The notes beneath the pieces are model-generated. The model searched no databases, was not told where the DNA came from, and saw nothing but the letters and a program-made list of their open reading frames with translations. This document shows, piece after piece, positions 1-8,897 of a DNA stretch of 64,000 bases. Numbering within the stretch: the first letter of the stretch is position 1; each line of letters starts with the position of its first letter. Both the position numbers and the translations under genes were made by a program. The DNA is from Oceanicella sp. SM1341 (GTDB lineage: Bacteria > Pseudomonadota > Alphaproteobacteria > Rhodobacterales > Rhodobacteraceae): the NCBI RefSeq assembly GCF_003448965.1, contig NZ_QRGC01000027.1, positions 1-64,000 on the forward strand, written 5' to 3'.

Positions 1-248
1 AGCCGCGCCGCCTCGGGCAGCGCCAGCGCCGCCGCGGGGGCTTCGGCGGGCGCGCGGAACTCTGCCGGCCCGGTGGCCGCCGCCGCGGCGCCCCCCCAGA
101 GCAGCAGCGCGAGGCCCAGCACTAGGCCATGGCCGGCCCGGCGGGCGGTGTCGCGCGCGCCGGCGCCCGGCGCGAAAGGGCGGCAGCCCGTGCGGGGGGC
201 GCGTGTTCGGAATGTGTCTCGCCCCGAAAGGCTGTGACCCGGTCTCAT
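1..248 (-). CDS. Secreted or membrane-anchored protein, N-terminal part only
   Basis: Partial gene cut by the left edge. An open frame with no stop runs on the minus strand from an ATG at 248 to the window edge. It contains a hydrophobic stretch (LGLALLLWGG followed by an Ala run) of signal-peptide type, then an Ala/Pro-rich segment starting TGPAEFRAPAEAP. The real start may be the ATG at 248 or the GTG at 122; the GTG leaves a much more normal short signal peptide. It diverges from the SIMPL-domain gene. I do not recognise the family because only the leader is visible. The codon pattern is GC-rich in third positions like the neighbours, which supports coding. Confidence 0.45.
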   Translation of the reverse strand, partial: MRPGHSLSGRDTFRTRAPRTGCRPFAPGAGARDTARRAGHGLVLGLALLLWGGAAAAATGPAEFRAPAEAPAAALALPEAAR

Positions 249-415
249 GCTCGTGAACCTCTGTGCCCCGGTGCGGAACCCCGCGCGGCGGCCTCGTGAA
301 TTTTTATGGAAGCGTTGTCCAAGGATGTTACAGGGTGCTGCGTCCAAGTTCCAGTAAACTTGGCCGAAACCCCCGCGCGGCAGCGTGGCCGGCGGGGAGG
401 AGAGGAGACCCAAAC

Positions 416-1132
416 ATGCGCATTCTGATCCCCGCCCTCACAGGGATTGTCCTCGGCCTCGCGCCGCTCTCCGGCCTGGCGCAGGAGGCCCCGCCCACCA
501 TCTCGGTGACCGGCGAGGGCGAGGCCGTTCTGGTGCCCGACCTGGCCTTCGTCACCCTCGGCGTGACCACGGAAGGCGAGACGGCAGAGGCCGCACTCAC
601 CGCCAATTCCGAGGCGATGACAAGGGTGTTCGACCTGCTCACCCAGCAGGGCGTGGCCGAGCGCGACACCCAGACGAGCCAGTTCTCGCTCAACCCGGTG
701 TGGGCCGACCGGCAGGACGGCGGCGAGGCGCGCATCACCGGCTACCGGGCCAGCAACATGGTGACCATCCGCGTGCGCGAGATCGAGGCGCTCGGCGGGC
801 TGCTCGACGGGCTCACCAGGCAGGGTGCCAACAGCATCCAGGGCATCTCCTTCTCCGCCTCCGACATGACCGAGGCGATGGAGAAGGCCCGCCGCGCCGC
901 GGTGGAGGATGCGAAGGCCCGGGCCGCGCTCTACGCCGATGCCTCCGGCGTGGCGCTCGGCGGGGTGCGCAGCATCTCCGAGCAGGGCGGCGGCGGCAAC
1001 GTGCCGATGTACCGCATGAGTGCCGCCGAGGCCGCCCCGGTGCCGCTGGCGCGCGGCGAGACCACGGTGAGCGCCTCGGTCTCGATGGTGTTCGAGATCG
1101 CCCCGGCGCCGGGCGAGGCCCAGCCGGAGTGA
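416..1132 (+). CDS. SIMPL-domain (DUF541) periplasmic protein
   Basis: A 238-residue exported protein. Residues 1-22 form a signal peptide (MRILIPALTG, then a cut near GLA-QE). The mature part begins with the family-typical phrase ISVTGEGEAVLVPDLA and keeps the LGVTTEGETAEAAL segment, a central TRQGANSIQGISFS segment and a C-terminal beta strand before the stop. SIMPL proteins form oligomeric beta-rich cages in the cell envelope and their exact role is unsettled. The ATG at 416 was chosen because a strong purine-rich site (GGAGGAGAGGAG) lies just upstream and the signal peptide starts there; the longer frame from 263 would hide the signal peptide. It stands alone, converging on surf1. Confidence 0.85.
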   Translation: MRILIPALTGIVLGLAPLSGLAQEAPPTISVTGEGEAVLVPDLAFVTLGVTTEGETAEAALTANSEAMTRVFDLLTQQGVAERDTQTSQFSLNPVWADRQDGGEARITGYRASNMVTIRVREIEALGGLLDGLTRQGANSIQGISFSASDMTEAMEKARRAAVEDAKARAALYADASGVALGGVRSISEQGGGGNVPMYRMSAAEAAPVPLARGETTVSASVSMVFEIAPAPGEAQPE

Positions 1133-1165
1133 GGCGGCCCCGGTGAGGTTGCGGCGCCGGCGGGC

Positions 1166-1825
1166 TCAGCCCCGCCGGCGCACCCACAGGAAGTAGAGGC
1201 ACATCCCCGCCCAGCCCGCGGCGAGCGCGAACCAGGTGAGCGCGTATTCCAGGTGGTCGTTGGGGATGTTGACGCTCACCGGCATCGGGTCGGTGCCCGG
1301 GAGGCTCTCCGAGCGCGCGACCACCAGCAGCGGCTCGGTTCCCAGCGCCTGCGCCATCGGGCCCGTGTCGCGGGCGAACCAGATGTTGCGCTCGCGGTTC
1401 GGGGCCGGGGTGAAGCTGTTCACGTCATCGGGCCAGAGCAGGTTGCCCTCCACCCGGTCCGGGCCGGAGGGCAGGGGTGTGTCCTTGCGCGCCTCGGGCA
1501 GGAAGCCGCGGTCGAGCATGATCCGTCGGCCGTCGGCGAGGCGGAAGGGCGCGATCACCCGGTAGCCCGGCCCGTCCGGCGGGCGCGAGGTGAGCACGTG
1601 CAGCGCGCCCTCCTCCACCGTGCCCTCGAGGGTGAGGGAACGGTACTCGTCCCGCGCCTCGTCGGGCGTGGCGGGCAGCGGGGCGAGCGGGGCGGCCATG
1701 CGGGCGGAGATGTCCTCCAGCACCGCGGTCTTCCACGCGAGGCGCTGGAGCTGCCAGCCGCCCAGGCCGAGCAGCACCGCGAGGCCGAGCCCGCCGATCA
1801 CGATCAGGAACCAGAACCGGCGCAT
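1166..1825 (-). CDS. surf1: SURF1 family cytochrome c oxidase assembly protein
   Basis: 219 residues with the SURF1 plan: one membrane helix at residues 5-24, a periplasmic domain, and a second helix at about 193-213 followed by RRR. SURF1 proteins help load heme a into subunit I of aa3-type oxidases. Family phrases are visible: GGWQLQRLAWK after the first helix, GYRVIAPFRLADGRRIMLDRGF in the middle (given in parts: GYRVIAPF, ILDRG-like IMLDRG) and HLEYALTWFALA before the last helix. It is the last gene of the minus-strand oxidase cluster, about 90 bp after ctaE. In related genomes thrC usually follows it, but here thrC lies 20 kb away. Confidence 0.93.
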   Translation of the reverse strand: MRRFWFLIVIGGLGLAVLLGLGGWQLQRLAWKTAVLEDISARMAAPLAPLPATPDEARDEYRSLTLEGTVEEGALHVLTSRPPDGPGYRVIAPFRLADGRRIMLDRGFLPEARKDTPLPSGPDRVEGNLLWPDDVNSFTPAPNRERNIWFARDTGPMAQALGTEPLLVVARSESLPGTDPMPVSVNIPNDHLEYALTWFALAAGWAGMCLYFLWVRRRG

Positions 1826-1913
1826 GCGCCTCTCCCCCGGAATGCATGCGGCGCGGACCGGGAGGGTCCGCGCCGGGAGTCTTGGGTTGCGAATGGTATC
1901 GGGCCGGGGCCGC

Positions 1914-2696
1914 TCAGCCGCCCCAGATGTAGACGGAGGCGAAGAGGAACAGCCACACCACGTCGACGAAATGCCAGTACCAGGCGGCGGCTTCGAAGCC
2001 GATGTGCTTGTCCTGGGTGATCTGCCCGGCCTGGGCGCGCAGCAGGCAGACGGCCAGGAACAGCGTGCCCACGATCACGTGGAAGCCGTGGAAGCCGGTG
2101 GCCATGAAGAAGTTGGCGCCGTAGATGTTGCCGGCGAAGCCGAAGGCCGCGTGGCTGTACTCGTAGGCCTGGCAGAGCGAGAAGAGCACGCCGAGGATGA
2201 TGGCGATGAGCAGGCCCTGCTTCAGCGCCTTGCGGTCGTTCTCGTGCACCAGCGCGTGGTGCGCCCAGGTGCAGGCGCAGCCCGACAGCAGCAGGATGAG
2301 CGTGTTGACCAGCGGCAGGTGCCAGGGGTCGAAGGTCTCGATGCCCTCGGGCGGCCAGACATGGCCCTCGATCGGGTAGAGCGCGTTCTTGAAGAAGGAC
2401 CAGAACCAGGCGGCGAAGAACATCACCTCGGAGGCGATGAACATGATCATGCCGTAGCGCAGCCCGATCTGGACCACCGGCGTATGGTCGCCCACCCGGC
2501 TCTCGGCGATCACGTCCGACCACCAGCCGTACATCACGTAGAGCACGCCGGCGAGGCCGATGAGCATCAGCCAGGGCCCGCTCTCCTTGAAGAACAGCAC
2601 CGTGCCGAACAGCATGACGAAGGCGCTGACCGCGGCGAGGAAGGGCCAGATGCTCGGTGGCAGGATATGGAAGTCGTGATTTTTTTCGTGGGCCAT
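1914..2696 (-). CDS. ctaE: Cytochrome c oxidase subunit III
   Basis: 260 residues, seven predicted membrane helices, the usual length for bacterial subunit III of aa3 oxidase. Signature segments are FIASEVMFF followed by AWFWSFF, the Glu-bearing helix, HGFHVIVGT near residue 203, and [15 protein letters not shown] close to the C-terminus. Subunit III stabilises the oxidase and shapes proton uptake. It starts with [15 protein letters not shown], which matches the family, and the site GAGGGAACC precedes the ATG. It lies 31 bp after ctaG in the same direction, so the two are probably on one transcript. Subunit I (ctaD) is not in the window; in this order it is commonly elsewhere. Confidence 0.96.
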   Translation of the reverse strand: MAHEKNHDFHILPPSIWPFLAAVSAFVMLFGTVLFFKESGPWLMLIGLAGVLYVMYGWWSDVIAESRVGDHTPVVQIGLRYGMIMFIASEVMFFAAWFWSFFKNALYPIEGHVWPPEGIETFDPWHLPLVNTLILLLSGCACTWAHHALVHENDRKALKQGLLIAIILGVLFSLCQAYEYSHAAFGFAGNIYGANFFMATGFHGFHVIVGTLFLAVCLLRAQAGQITQDKHIGFEAAAWYWHFVDVVWLFLFASVYIWGG

Positions 2697-2727
2697 CGGG
2701 GTTCCCTCTGCTGGTCCTGGGCCGGTT

Positions 2728-3324
2728 TCAGTTCAGGCCGGTCGTATCGTTGCTGCTGGGGGGCGTCTGCAGGGCGGAGGTGTCCTCCGGCTCGGGCAGC
2801 GCATCTCGGTGGAACGTGTAGGAGAGCGTGATCTCGCGGACGTATTTCGCCTCGATGTCATTCACGATCTCCGGGTCGACGTAATAGGTGACCGGCATCT
2901 GCACGGTCTCGCCGGGCTGCAGCACCTGCTCGGTGAAGCAGAAACAGGCGATCTTCATGAAGTAGCCGCCGGCGGAATAGGGCACCACGTTGTAGCTCGC
3001 CGAGCCTGCCACCGGCACGTCGAGCGGATTGTGCGCCTCGTAATAGGCAATCCCGGTCTCGCCGATCTTCACCTCCACCTCGCGCTGGAGGGGCCTGAAG
3101 CTCCAGGGCATGCCGGATTCGAGCGAGGCGTCGAAGCGGATCTTCATCGTGCGGTCGAGCACGGTGTCGGAGCCGGCCTCGGCGGTGGCGGTGGTGCCGG
3201 CATAGCCGGTGACCCGGCAGAACCAGTTGTAGAACGGCACCGCGGCGAAGCTGCCGGCGCCCATGAAGGCCACCAGCGCGACGAGGCCGAGCACGATGCG
3301 GGTGTTGCGGCGCGGGTCACTCAT
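2728..3324 (-). CDS. ctaG: Cytochrome c oxidase assembly protein CtaG (Cox11-type copper chaperone)
   Basis: 198 residues. One N-terminal membrane anchor (residues 9-30) is followed by the conserved [17 protein letters not shown] segment and a beta-rich periplasmic copper-binding domain. The CFCF copper motif is present (Cys127 and Cys129), with Cys36 as the third conserved cysteine. Cox11/CtaG proteins deliver copper to the CuB centre of subunit I. The start codon lies inside the end of the upstream 60-aa gene (8-bp overlap), so translation is probably coupled. The gene sits between that small gene and ctaE, the normal order in Rhodobacterales and Paracoccus. Confidence 0.95.
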   Translation of the reverse strand: MSDPRRNTRIVLGLVALVAFMGAGSFAAVPFYNWFCRVTGYAGTTATAEAGSDTVLDRTMKIRFDASLESGMPWSFRPLQREVEVKIGETGIAYYEAHNPLDVPVAGSASYNVVPYSAGGYFMKIACFCFTEQVLQPGETVQMPVTYYVDPEIVNDIEAKYVREITLSYTFHRDALPEPEDTSALQTPPSSNDTTGLN

Positions 3325-3499
3325 CGGGGGTCACCAGCGCCGGGCGGTAGGTGTGGTCGAACCCCTGGATCATCTGGCCGTTCATCAGCTTCACGATGGT
3401 GACCAGGAAGACCAGTAGCACGAACCCGCCGAGGATCAGCCCCAGCGAGGTGTTGCGCCCTTTGCGGCGGCTGTGCAGTTCGTGCTCGGGCTTGAACAT
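3317..3499 (-). CDS. Small membrane protein of the cytochrome oxidase cluster
   Basis: 60 residues: a basic N-terminus (MFKPEHELHSRRKGRNTSLG), one membrane helix (LILGGFVLLVFLVTIVKLMNG) and a short acidic tail. Comparable small single-helix genes sit between ctaB and ctaG in alphaproteobacterial oxidase clusters and are usually annotated as oxidase-associated proteins of unknown function. A GGAGG site lies before the ATG. It overlaps ctaG by 8 bp and follows ctaB after 12 bp, so it must be expressed with them. By position it probably assists subunit or cofactor assembly; that is inference from context only. Confidence 0.82.
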   Translation of the reverse strand: MFKPEHELHSRRKGRNTSLGLILGGFVLLVFLVTIVKLMNGQMIQGFDHTYRPALVTPDE

Positions 3500-3511
3500 G
3501 GCGTCCTCCGT

Positions 3512-4471
3512 TCAGAACAGCACCGGCCAGCCGACCGGCGCGAGATCGGCCGCGCGCAGGCCGGCATCGGCCAGCAGGGCGAGGAAATGCGCGAAGAGGT
3601 AGAAGATGGAGAAGGCGAAGACGCGCTTCTCCGCGCGGTAAGCATCGGCGCCGGCCACCTCCTCGTCGCGCCGCCACAGGCGGATGGCGCCGGCGAGGAA
3701 GCCCAGGTTCAGCACCAGTGCGGCGGCGAGGTAGACCGGCCCGCCGATGCCGGTGAAGGCGAGGGCGAGGGCCACGGCCGCGAGCAGCACCGTGTAGCCC
3801 AGGATGAGGTTGCGCGTGTGCCGGCGCCCGGCGACCACGGTCATCATCGGCACGCCGGCCTTGGTGTAGTCCGAGTTCATGAACAGCGCGAGGGCCCAGA
3901 AATGCGGGGGGGTCCAGATGAAGATCAGCGCGAACATCAGGCAGGATTCGATGGTCACGTTGCCGCTCGCCACCGCCCAGCCGATCATCGGTGGGAAGGC
4001 GCCGGCGGCGCCGCCGATCACGATGTTCTGCGGCGTCGCGCGCTTGAGGAACATCGTGTAGATCACGGCGTAGAAGAAGATGGTGAAGGCCAGCAGGGCG
4101 GCCGAGAGCGCGTTGCCGAACAAAAACAGCATCAGCACCGAGAGCCCGGAGAGGGCGAGGCCGATGTAGAGCGCCTCCTCCCCCGTCACGCGGCCCGAGG
4201 GGATGGGCCTGCCGGCGGTGCGCTTCATCACCCGGTCGATGTCCGCGTCCCACCACATGTTGAGCGCGCCGGAGGCGCCGGCGCCCACGGCGATGCACAG
4301 GATGCAGGCGAAGGCGATGATCGGGTGCACTGGCGTCGGAGCCACGAACATCCCCACCGCGGCGGTGAAGATGACGAGGGACATGACCCGGGGCTTGAGC
4401 AGCTCGACGTAATCGCCGAACTGCGCGTCTCCGGGACGGGTCTCCTCAAGGCTCCAGCTTGTATCGGCCAT
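3512..4471 (-). CDS. ctaB: Protoheme IX farnesyltransferase (heme O synthase)
   Basis: 319 residues of the UbiA prenyltransferase superfamily with about nine membrane helices. It transfers a farnesyl group to heme b to make heme o, the precursor of heme a for the oxidase encoded around it. The catalytic aspartate motif is seen in NMWWDADIDRVMKRT, preceded by ASGALN, and the KRATPQNIVIGGAAGAFPPM segment is typical of CtaB/CyoE. The N-terminus (MADTSWSLEETRPGDAQFGDY) matches the alphaproteobacterial form. It lies 15 bp downstream of coxB and just before the 60-aa gene. Confidence 0.96.
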   Translation of the reverse strand: MADTSWSLEETRPGDAQFGDYVELLKPRVMSLVIFTAAVGMFVAPTPVHPIIAFACILCIAVGAGASGALNMWWDADIDRVMKRTAGRPIPSGRVTGEEALYIGLALSGLSVLMLFLFGNALSAALLAFTIFFYAVIYTMFLKRATPQNIVIGGAAGAFPPMIGWAVASGNVTIESCLMFALIFIWTPPHFWALALFMNSDYTKAGVPMMTVVAGRRHTRNLILGYTVLLAAVALALAFTGIGGPVYLAAALVLNLGFLAGAIRLWRRDEEVAGADAYRAEKRVFAFSIFYLFAHFLALLADAGLRAADLAPVGWPVLF

Positions 4472-4486
4472 CGTTTGGTATTTGCC

Positions 4487-5344
4487 TCAGTTGGATGCGA
4501 GCCGGATGTCGCGCGGGGCGGGGTTCATCGCGAACTCCTCCTTGGCGCCTTCCAGCCAGGTTGCGTAGGCCTCCGGCTCCATCGCCTTCACGACGATGGG
4601 CATGTAGGCATGGTCCTTGCCGCAGAGCTCGGAGCACTGGCCGAAGAACACGCCCGGGCGGTCGACGCGGAACCAGGTCTCCTGCAGGCGACCGGGGATT
4701 GCGTCGAGCTTCACGCCGAAGGAGGGGATGGTCCAGGAATGGATCACGTCGGCGCCGGTGATCTGCAGGCGCACGACGGCGCCCACGGGAACCACCACGG
4801 CGGTATCGGTGGCGAGGAGGAATTCATCCGGCGCGTAGCCGTGCTCGGCGAGCTGGTCACGCTGCAGCATCACGGAGTCGAAGATGATCTCCTCGTCGGG
4901 GTATTCGTAGCTCCAGTACCACTGGTTGCCGGTCACCTTGATGGTGAGGTCGCTGTCGGGCACTTCGAGCTGCTTGAACAGGATCGGCAGGGAGAGCGAG
5001 CCGATCACGATCAGGATCAGGATGGGCACCACGGTCCAGGCGATTTCCAGCGCCGAGTGGTGGGTGAAGGTGGCCGGCTTCGGGTTCGCCTTCGCGTTGA
5101 AGCGGAAGATGCAGATGGCGAGCAGGGCGGTCACCAGCAGCACGATGGCGGTGATGATCACCAGCAGGAAGCCGTCGAGGAAGGCGATGTCCTCCTTCAG
5201 CTCGGTGGCGGCCGGCTGGAAGTGCAGCCCGCCGGGCACCGGCTTGCCGATGGTCTCCAGCGTGTCCTGCGCCAGGGTGGCCGTGGCGAGCCACGCCCCG
5301 GTGAAAGCCGTTCCCGCCCCGATTGCGAATTTTGCCAGTCGCAT
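4487..5344 (-). CDS. ctaC: Cytochrome c oxidase subunit II
   Basis: 285 residues. A signal peptide at 1-25 (ending ATATLAQ) is followed by two membrane helices (about 57-80 and 103-123) and the cupredoxin CuA domain. The CuA ligands are visible: His202 in VIHSWTIPSFG, Cys237, Cys241, His245 and Met248 in CSELCGKDHAYMP. QWYWSYEYPD is the aromatic region that carries electrons from cytochrome c. The ATG at 5344 was chosen because it starts the signal peptide; an in-frame upstream ATG at 5428 would add 28 unlikely residues. First gene of the oxidase operon, divergent from tldD. Confidence 0.96.
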   Translation of the reverse strand: MRLAKFAIGAGTAFTGAWLATATLAQDTLETIGKPVPGGLHFQPAATELKEDIAFLDGFLLVIITAIVLLVTALLAICIFRFNAKANPKPATFTHHSALEIAWTVVPILILIVIGSLSLPILFKQLEVPDSDLTIKVTGNQWYWSYEYPDEEIIFDSVMLQRDQLAEHGYAPDEFLLATDTAVVVPVGAVVRLQITGADVIHSWTIPSFGVKLDAIPGRLQETWFRVDRPGVFFGQCSELCGKDHAYMPIVVKAMEPEAYATWLEGAKEEFAMNPAPRDIRLASN

Positions 5345-5450
5345 TGTTATCTTCCTCGATCTGCGTGCGCCGGCAGCGGCGCGGATCCCTCTCCCGCGGG
5401 CGCGGCAGGCGCCCGAAAGGGCCCCCACACGGCTTTGTGTGGAATCCCTG

Positions 5451-5478
5451 TTGTTTCAGTTTCCCGAAAAACCATAAT
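5451..5478 (+). promoter_or_regulatory. Candidate promoter for tldD
   Basis: TTGTTT (5451-5456) and CATAAT (5473-5478) are spaced by 16 bp in the AT-richest stretch of the tldD/coxB divergent gap. They resemble -35 and -10 boxes facing tldD and lie about 90 bp before its ATG. The call rests on consensus match only. Confidence 0.35.
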
Positions 5479-5568
5479 GGGCCGTTACAGGCAAGTTGGA
5501 CCTTTGCGGCAGTTCGACGCTTCACGCCGCCCTCCGCCGCCGAAATCCTCCACCCAGCGGAGCTTCAC

Positions 5569-6996
5569 ATGACCGATTCTTCCCCCCGTTTCCGCCCCTT
5601 CGAAACCCTGCTCGACGAGGGCCGCGCCCTGTCGCTGCTGCGCGAGGCGGTGGCGGGGGCGGATGACGGCGAGCTGTTCCTGGAGCGCCGGCGCTCGGAG
5701 GCGCTGGTGTTCGACGACGGCCGCCTGAAGACCGCGAGCTACGATGCCGCCGAGGGGTTCGGGCTGCGCGCCGTGGCGGGCGAGGCCACCGGCTATGCGC
5801 ATTCCACCGAGATTTCAGAGGCTTCGCTGGCGCGCGCCCTCACCACCGCCCGGCTCGCCGTGCGCGGCGAGGACGCGGTTCTGGCCGCCCCGCCGCGCCC
5901 CACCAACCGCCGCCTCTACACCGACCGCGACCCGTTCGACGATGCCAGTTTCGGCGTGAAGCTCGAGACCCTGCGCGAGATCGACGACTGGCTGCGCAGC
6001 CGCGATCCGCGGGTGAAGCAGGTCTCCGCCTCCGTCGCCGCCTCGATGCAGGAGGTCGAGATCCTGCGCCCCGAGGGCCAGCGCCTGTGGGAGGCCCGCC
6101 CGCTCACCCGCGTGAACATCTCGGTGATCGTGGAGGAGAACGGCCGCCGCGAGACCGGCTCGGCCGGCGGCGGCGGCCGCCACGGGCTCGCGCCGCTGAT
6201 CACGGCTGACCACTGGCAGGGCGTGGCCGAGGAGGCGCTGCGCGTCGCCCTGGTCAACCTCGAGGCGGAGGACGCGCCCGCCGGGGTGATGGACGTGGTC
6301 CTCGGCCCCGGCTGGCCCGGCATCCTGCTGCACGAGGCGATCGGCCACGGGCTGGAGGGGGATTTCAACCGCAAGAAAAGCTCCGCCTTCGCCGGGCTGA
6401 TGGGCCAGCAGATCGCGGCGAAGGGCGTCACCGTGATCGATGACGGCACCATCCCGGACCGGCGCGGCTCGCTCTCCTTCGACGACGAGGGCACCCCCTC
6501 CGCCCGCAACGTGCTCATCGAGGACGGGGTGCTGACCGGCTACATGCAGGACCGCCAGAACGCCCGGCTCATGGGCGTCGAGGCCACCGGCAACGGCCGG
6601 CGCGAGAGCTATGCCCATGCGCCGATGCCGCGGATGACCAACACGATCATGCTCGGCGGCGACATGGCCCCCGCCGAGGTGCTCGGCGGCCTGAAGGACG
6701 GCATCTACGCCGTAGGCTTCGGCGGCGGGCAGGTCGACATCACCAACGGCAAGTTCGTGTTCTCCTGCACCGAGGCCTACCGGGTGAAGAACGGCGTGAT
6801 CGGCGCGCCGGTGAAGGGCGCCACGCTGATCGGCGACGGCGCCACCGCCCTGCGCCACATCCGCGCCATAGGCAACGACATGGCGCTCGACCCCGGCATG
6901 GGCAATTGCGGCAAGGCCGGGCAATGGGTGCCGGTGGGCGTGGGCCAGCCGACCCTGCTGATCGGCGGCCTCACCGTGGGCGGCGCCGGCGTCTGA
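5569..6996 (+). CDS. tldD: Metalloprotease TldD
   Basis: 475 residues, the usual TldD length. The zinc-protease motif HEAIGH is at residues 255-260 (in GILLHEAIGHGLEGDFNRK), followed by the conserved NGRRESYAHAPMPRMTNT segment and a C-terminal GNCGKAGQWVPVGVGQPT segment. TldD works with TldE/PmbA as a cytoplasmic protease that matures small peptides and degrades CcdA-type antitoxins; the partner gene is not in this window. The ATG at 5569 gives the expected N-terminus MTDSSPRFRPFETLL. It diverges from the oxidase operon, a conserved neighbour pair in Rhodobacterales. Confidence 0.95.
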   Translation: MTDSSPRFRPFETLLDEGRALSLLREAVAGADDGELFLERRRSEALVFDDGRLKTASYDAAEGFGLRAVAGEATGYAHSTEISEASLARALTTARLAVRGEDAVLAAPPRPTNRRLYTDRDPFDDASFGVKLETLREIDDWLRSRDPRVKQVSASVAASMQEVEILRPEGQRLWEARPLTRVNISVIVEENGRRETGSAGGGGRHGLAPLITADHWQGVAEEALRVALVNLEAEDAPAGVMDVVLGPGWPGILLHEAIGHGLEGDFNRKKSSAFAGLMGQQIAAKGVTVIDDGTIPDRRGSLSFDDEGTPSARNVLIEDGVLTGYMQDRQNARLMGVEATGNGRRESYAHAPMPRMTNTIMLGGDMAPAEVLGGLKDGIYAVGFGGGQVDITNGKFVFSCTEAYRVKNGVIGAPVKGATLIGDGATALRHIRAIGNDMALDPGMGNCGKAGQWVPVGVGQPTLLIGGLTVGGAGV

Positions 6997-7012
6997 CAGC
7001 CCGCGCTCCGGC

Positions 7013-7034
7013 GCCCCGGCCGCAGAGCCGGGGC
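7013..7034. terminator. Hairpin between convergent tldD and the VOC gene
   Basis: GCCCCGGC (7013-7020) and GCCGGGGC (7027-7034) form a perfect 8-bp stem with a 6-nt loop. A second stem, CTCCGGG (7070-7076) with CCCGGAG (7082-7088), follows. There is no T-run, so termination is uncertain, but the position between converging genes fits a bidirectional terminator region. Confidence 0.35.
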
Positions 7035-7106
7035 CTCTCCGCCCGAAGTTCAGCGCGGGCCCCGCGAGGCTCCGGGTCAGGCCCGGAGCAGCGCCGCGCG
7101 GGGCAC

Positions 7107-7472
7107 TCAGCCGCTGCGCTGCTCGGTGAAGCGCAGGCGGTTGGCGAAGGGATCGGTGACGGTCATCTCGAGGCCCCAGTCGCGGCGCTCGACCCCCGGG
7201 CGCTGGCCGGGGTGCGGGCGGCTGGCGAGCTCGGCGTGGAGGCCCGCGAGCCCCTCGACCGGCACGAAGACCGTGGCGCCGGGGCTCGCGTCGCCATGGT
7301 GGCCGGAGAGGTGCAGGCGCAGGCCGCCGCGCGACACCTGCGCGTAGAGCGGCAGCCCGGGCTCGAACCGGTGCTCCCAGTCGAGCCGGAAGCCCAGCCA
7401 GTCGAGGTAGAAGCCGCGCGCCAGCGCCTCGTCGAAGATCCGCAGGACCGGGATCGCGGCGCGCAGCTCCAT
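7107..7472 (-). CDS. Glyoxalase/bleomycin-resistance (VOC) superfamily protein
   Basis: 121 residues with the paired beta-alpha-beta-beta-beta plan of the VOC fold: IPVLRIFDEALARGFYLDWLGF at the N-terminus (read as IPVLRIFDEALARGFY then LDWLGF), a central LHLSGHHGD loop and a C-terminal MTVTDPFANRLRF strand. This form resembles proteins annotated as glyoxalase superfamily or bleomycin-resistance proteins; the substrate cannot be told. Its ATG overlaps the gshA stop as TGATG, so it is co-translated with glutamate-cysteine ligase. That hints at a role near glutathione, for example a glutathione-dependent detoxification, but this is inference. Confidence 0.8.
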   Translation of the reverse strand: MELRAAIPVLRIFDEALARGFYLDWLGFRLDWEHRFEPGLPLYAQVSRGGLRLHLSGHHGDASPGATVFVPVEGLAGLHAELASRPHPGQRPGVERRDWGLEMTVTDPFANRLRFTEQRSG

Positions 7473-8842
7473 CAGTAGCTGAAGTCGCGGAAGAGCGGCG
7501 TCAGGTCGCCCCGCCAGGGGCCGTTGTAGAGCTCGAGCAGCTCCTCGGCCGGGGTCTTGCCGGAGGCGACGATATCCTGCAGCGAGTTGAGGAAATGCGT
7601 CTCGTCGGGGATCAGCCCGCCGGCGCCGGGGCGGGCGCGCGCCTTCAGCCCGGCCTCGGCGATCTCCAGCACCTCGCGCGCCACGTCGCGCAGCGGGCGC
7701 CCGGCGATCTCGGCGTGCAGGCCCTTCACCGAGGCGTCGACGCGCAGCTGCTCGCGCTCTTCCGCCGTCCAGCCCTTCGCCACGTCCCAGGCGGCGTCGA
7801 GCGCGCCCTGGTCGTAGGTGAGGCCCACCCAGAGCGCCGGCAGGGCGCAGAGCCGCCGCCAGGGGCCGCCATCGGCGCCGCGCATCTCGATGAATTTCTT
7901 CAGCCGTGCCTCGGGGAAGAGCGTGGTGAGGTGGTCGGCCCAGTCCGACAGGGTGGGCTTCTCGCCCGGCAGGGCCGGCAGCTCGCCCTTGAGGAAGTCG
8001 CGGAAGGACTGGCCGAGCGCGTCGACATACTTGCCGTCGCGGTAGACGAAGTACATCGGCACGTCGAGGGCATACTCCACGTAGCGCTCGAAGCCGAACC
8101 CGTCCTCGAATGCGAAGGGCAGCATGCCGGTGCGCGAGGCGTCGAGGTCGCGCCAGATGCGGCTGCGCCAGGAGAGGTGGCCGTTGGGCTTGCCCTCGAA
8201 GAAGGGCGAGTTGGCGAAGAGCGCGGTCGCCACCGGCTGCAGCGCCAGCGCCACGCGGAACTTCTCCACCATGTCCGCCTCGGAGGCGAAGTCGAGGTTC
8301 ACCTGCACCGTGCAGGTGCGGTACATCATCTGGGTGCCATGGGTGCCGACCGTGCCCATGTAGCGGGTCATCAGGGCGTAACGGCCCTTGGGCATCACCG
8401 GCATTTCCTCGTGGGTCCAGACCGGGGCGGCGCCGAGGCCGATGAAGGCCGCGCCGATGCCCTCGGCGATCTCCTTCACCTCGGCGAGATGCTGGTTCAC
8501 CTCGTCGCAGGTCTGGTGGATGGTCTCGAGCGGCGCGCCGGAGAGCTCGAGCTGGCCGCCCGGCTCCAGCGAGACATTGGCGCCGTCGCGCGTCAGCCCG
8601 ATGATCTTGTCGCCTTCCAGCACCGGGTCCCAGCCGAAACGGTCGCGCAGGCCCTCGAGCATGGCGCGGATCGAGCAGGGCCCGTCATAGGGCAGCGGCG
8701 TGAGGGTCTTGGCGTCGTAGCCGAACTTCTCGTGCTCGGTGCCGATGCGCCAGGCCTCTTTCGGCTTGCAGCCCGCGGCGAGATATTCCGCCAGCTGCTC
8801 GTGACGCTCGATCGGGCCGCCGCCTTGTTGTGGAATGGACAT
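7472..8842 (-). CDS. gshA: Glutamate-cysteine ligase
   Basis: 456 residues of the plant/alphaproteobacterial type. It makes gamma-glutamylcysteine, the first step of glutathione synthesis. Family segments include RIGTEHEKFGYD near the N-terminus, GANVSLEPGGQLELSGAP, YMGTVGTHGTQMM, CTVQVNLDFASEADM, and RGADGGPWRRLCALPALWVGL (seen as RGADGGPW then LCALPALWVGL). The ATG at 8842 follows a clear AGGAGGG site; an upstream in-frame ATG at 8893 would add 17 residues without a good site. The stop overlaps the start of the VOC gene. Confidence 0.95.
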   Translation of the reverse strand: MSIPQQGGGPIERHEQLAEYLAAGCKPKEAWRIGTEHEKFGYDAKTLTPLPYDGPCSIRAMLEGLRDRFGWDPVLEGDKIIGLTRDGANVSLEPGGQLELSGAPLETIHQTCDEVNQHLAEVKEIAEGIGAAFIGLGAAPVWTHEEMPVMPKGRYALMTRYMGTVGTHGTQMMYRTCTVQVNLDFASEADMVEKFRVALALQPVATALFANSPFFEGKPNGHLSWRSRIWRDLDASRTGMLPFAFEDGFGFERYVEYALDVPMYFVYRDGKYVDALGQSFRDFLKGELPALPGEKPTLSDWADHLTTLFPEARLKKFIEMRGADGGPWRRLCALPALWVGLTYDQGALDAAWDVAKGWTAEEREQLRVDASVKGLHAEIAGRPLRDVAREVLEIAEAGLKARARPGAGGLIPDETHFLNSLQDIVASGKTPAEELLELYNGPWRGDLTPLFRDFSY

Positions 8843-8897
8843 GCGGCCCTCCTGATGATGTTGACCTGCCGGTGAATAAACATGTGCCCGCATGCTT

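Noticed and set aside
5323-5568. 82-residue N-terminal extension of TldD
   Set aside because: The extension overlaps the coxB leader and its putative promoter, and family alignment by eye starts at the ATG at 5569.
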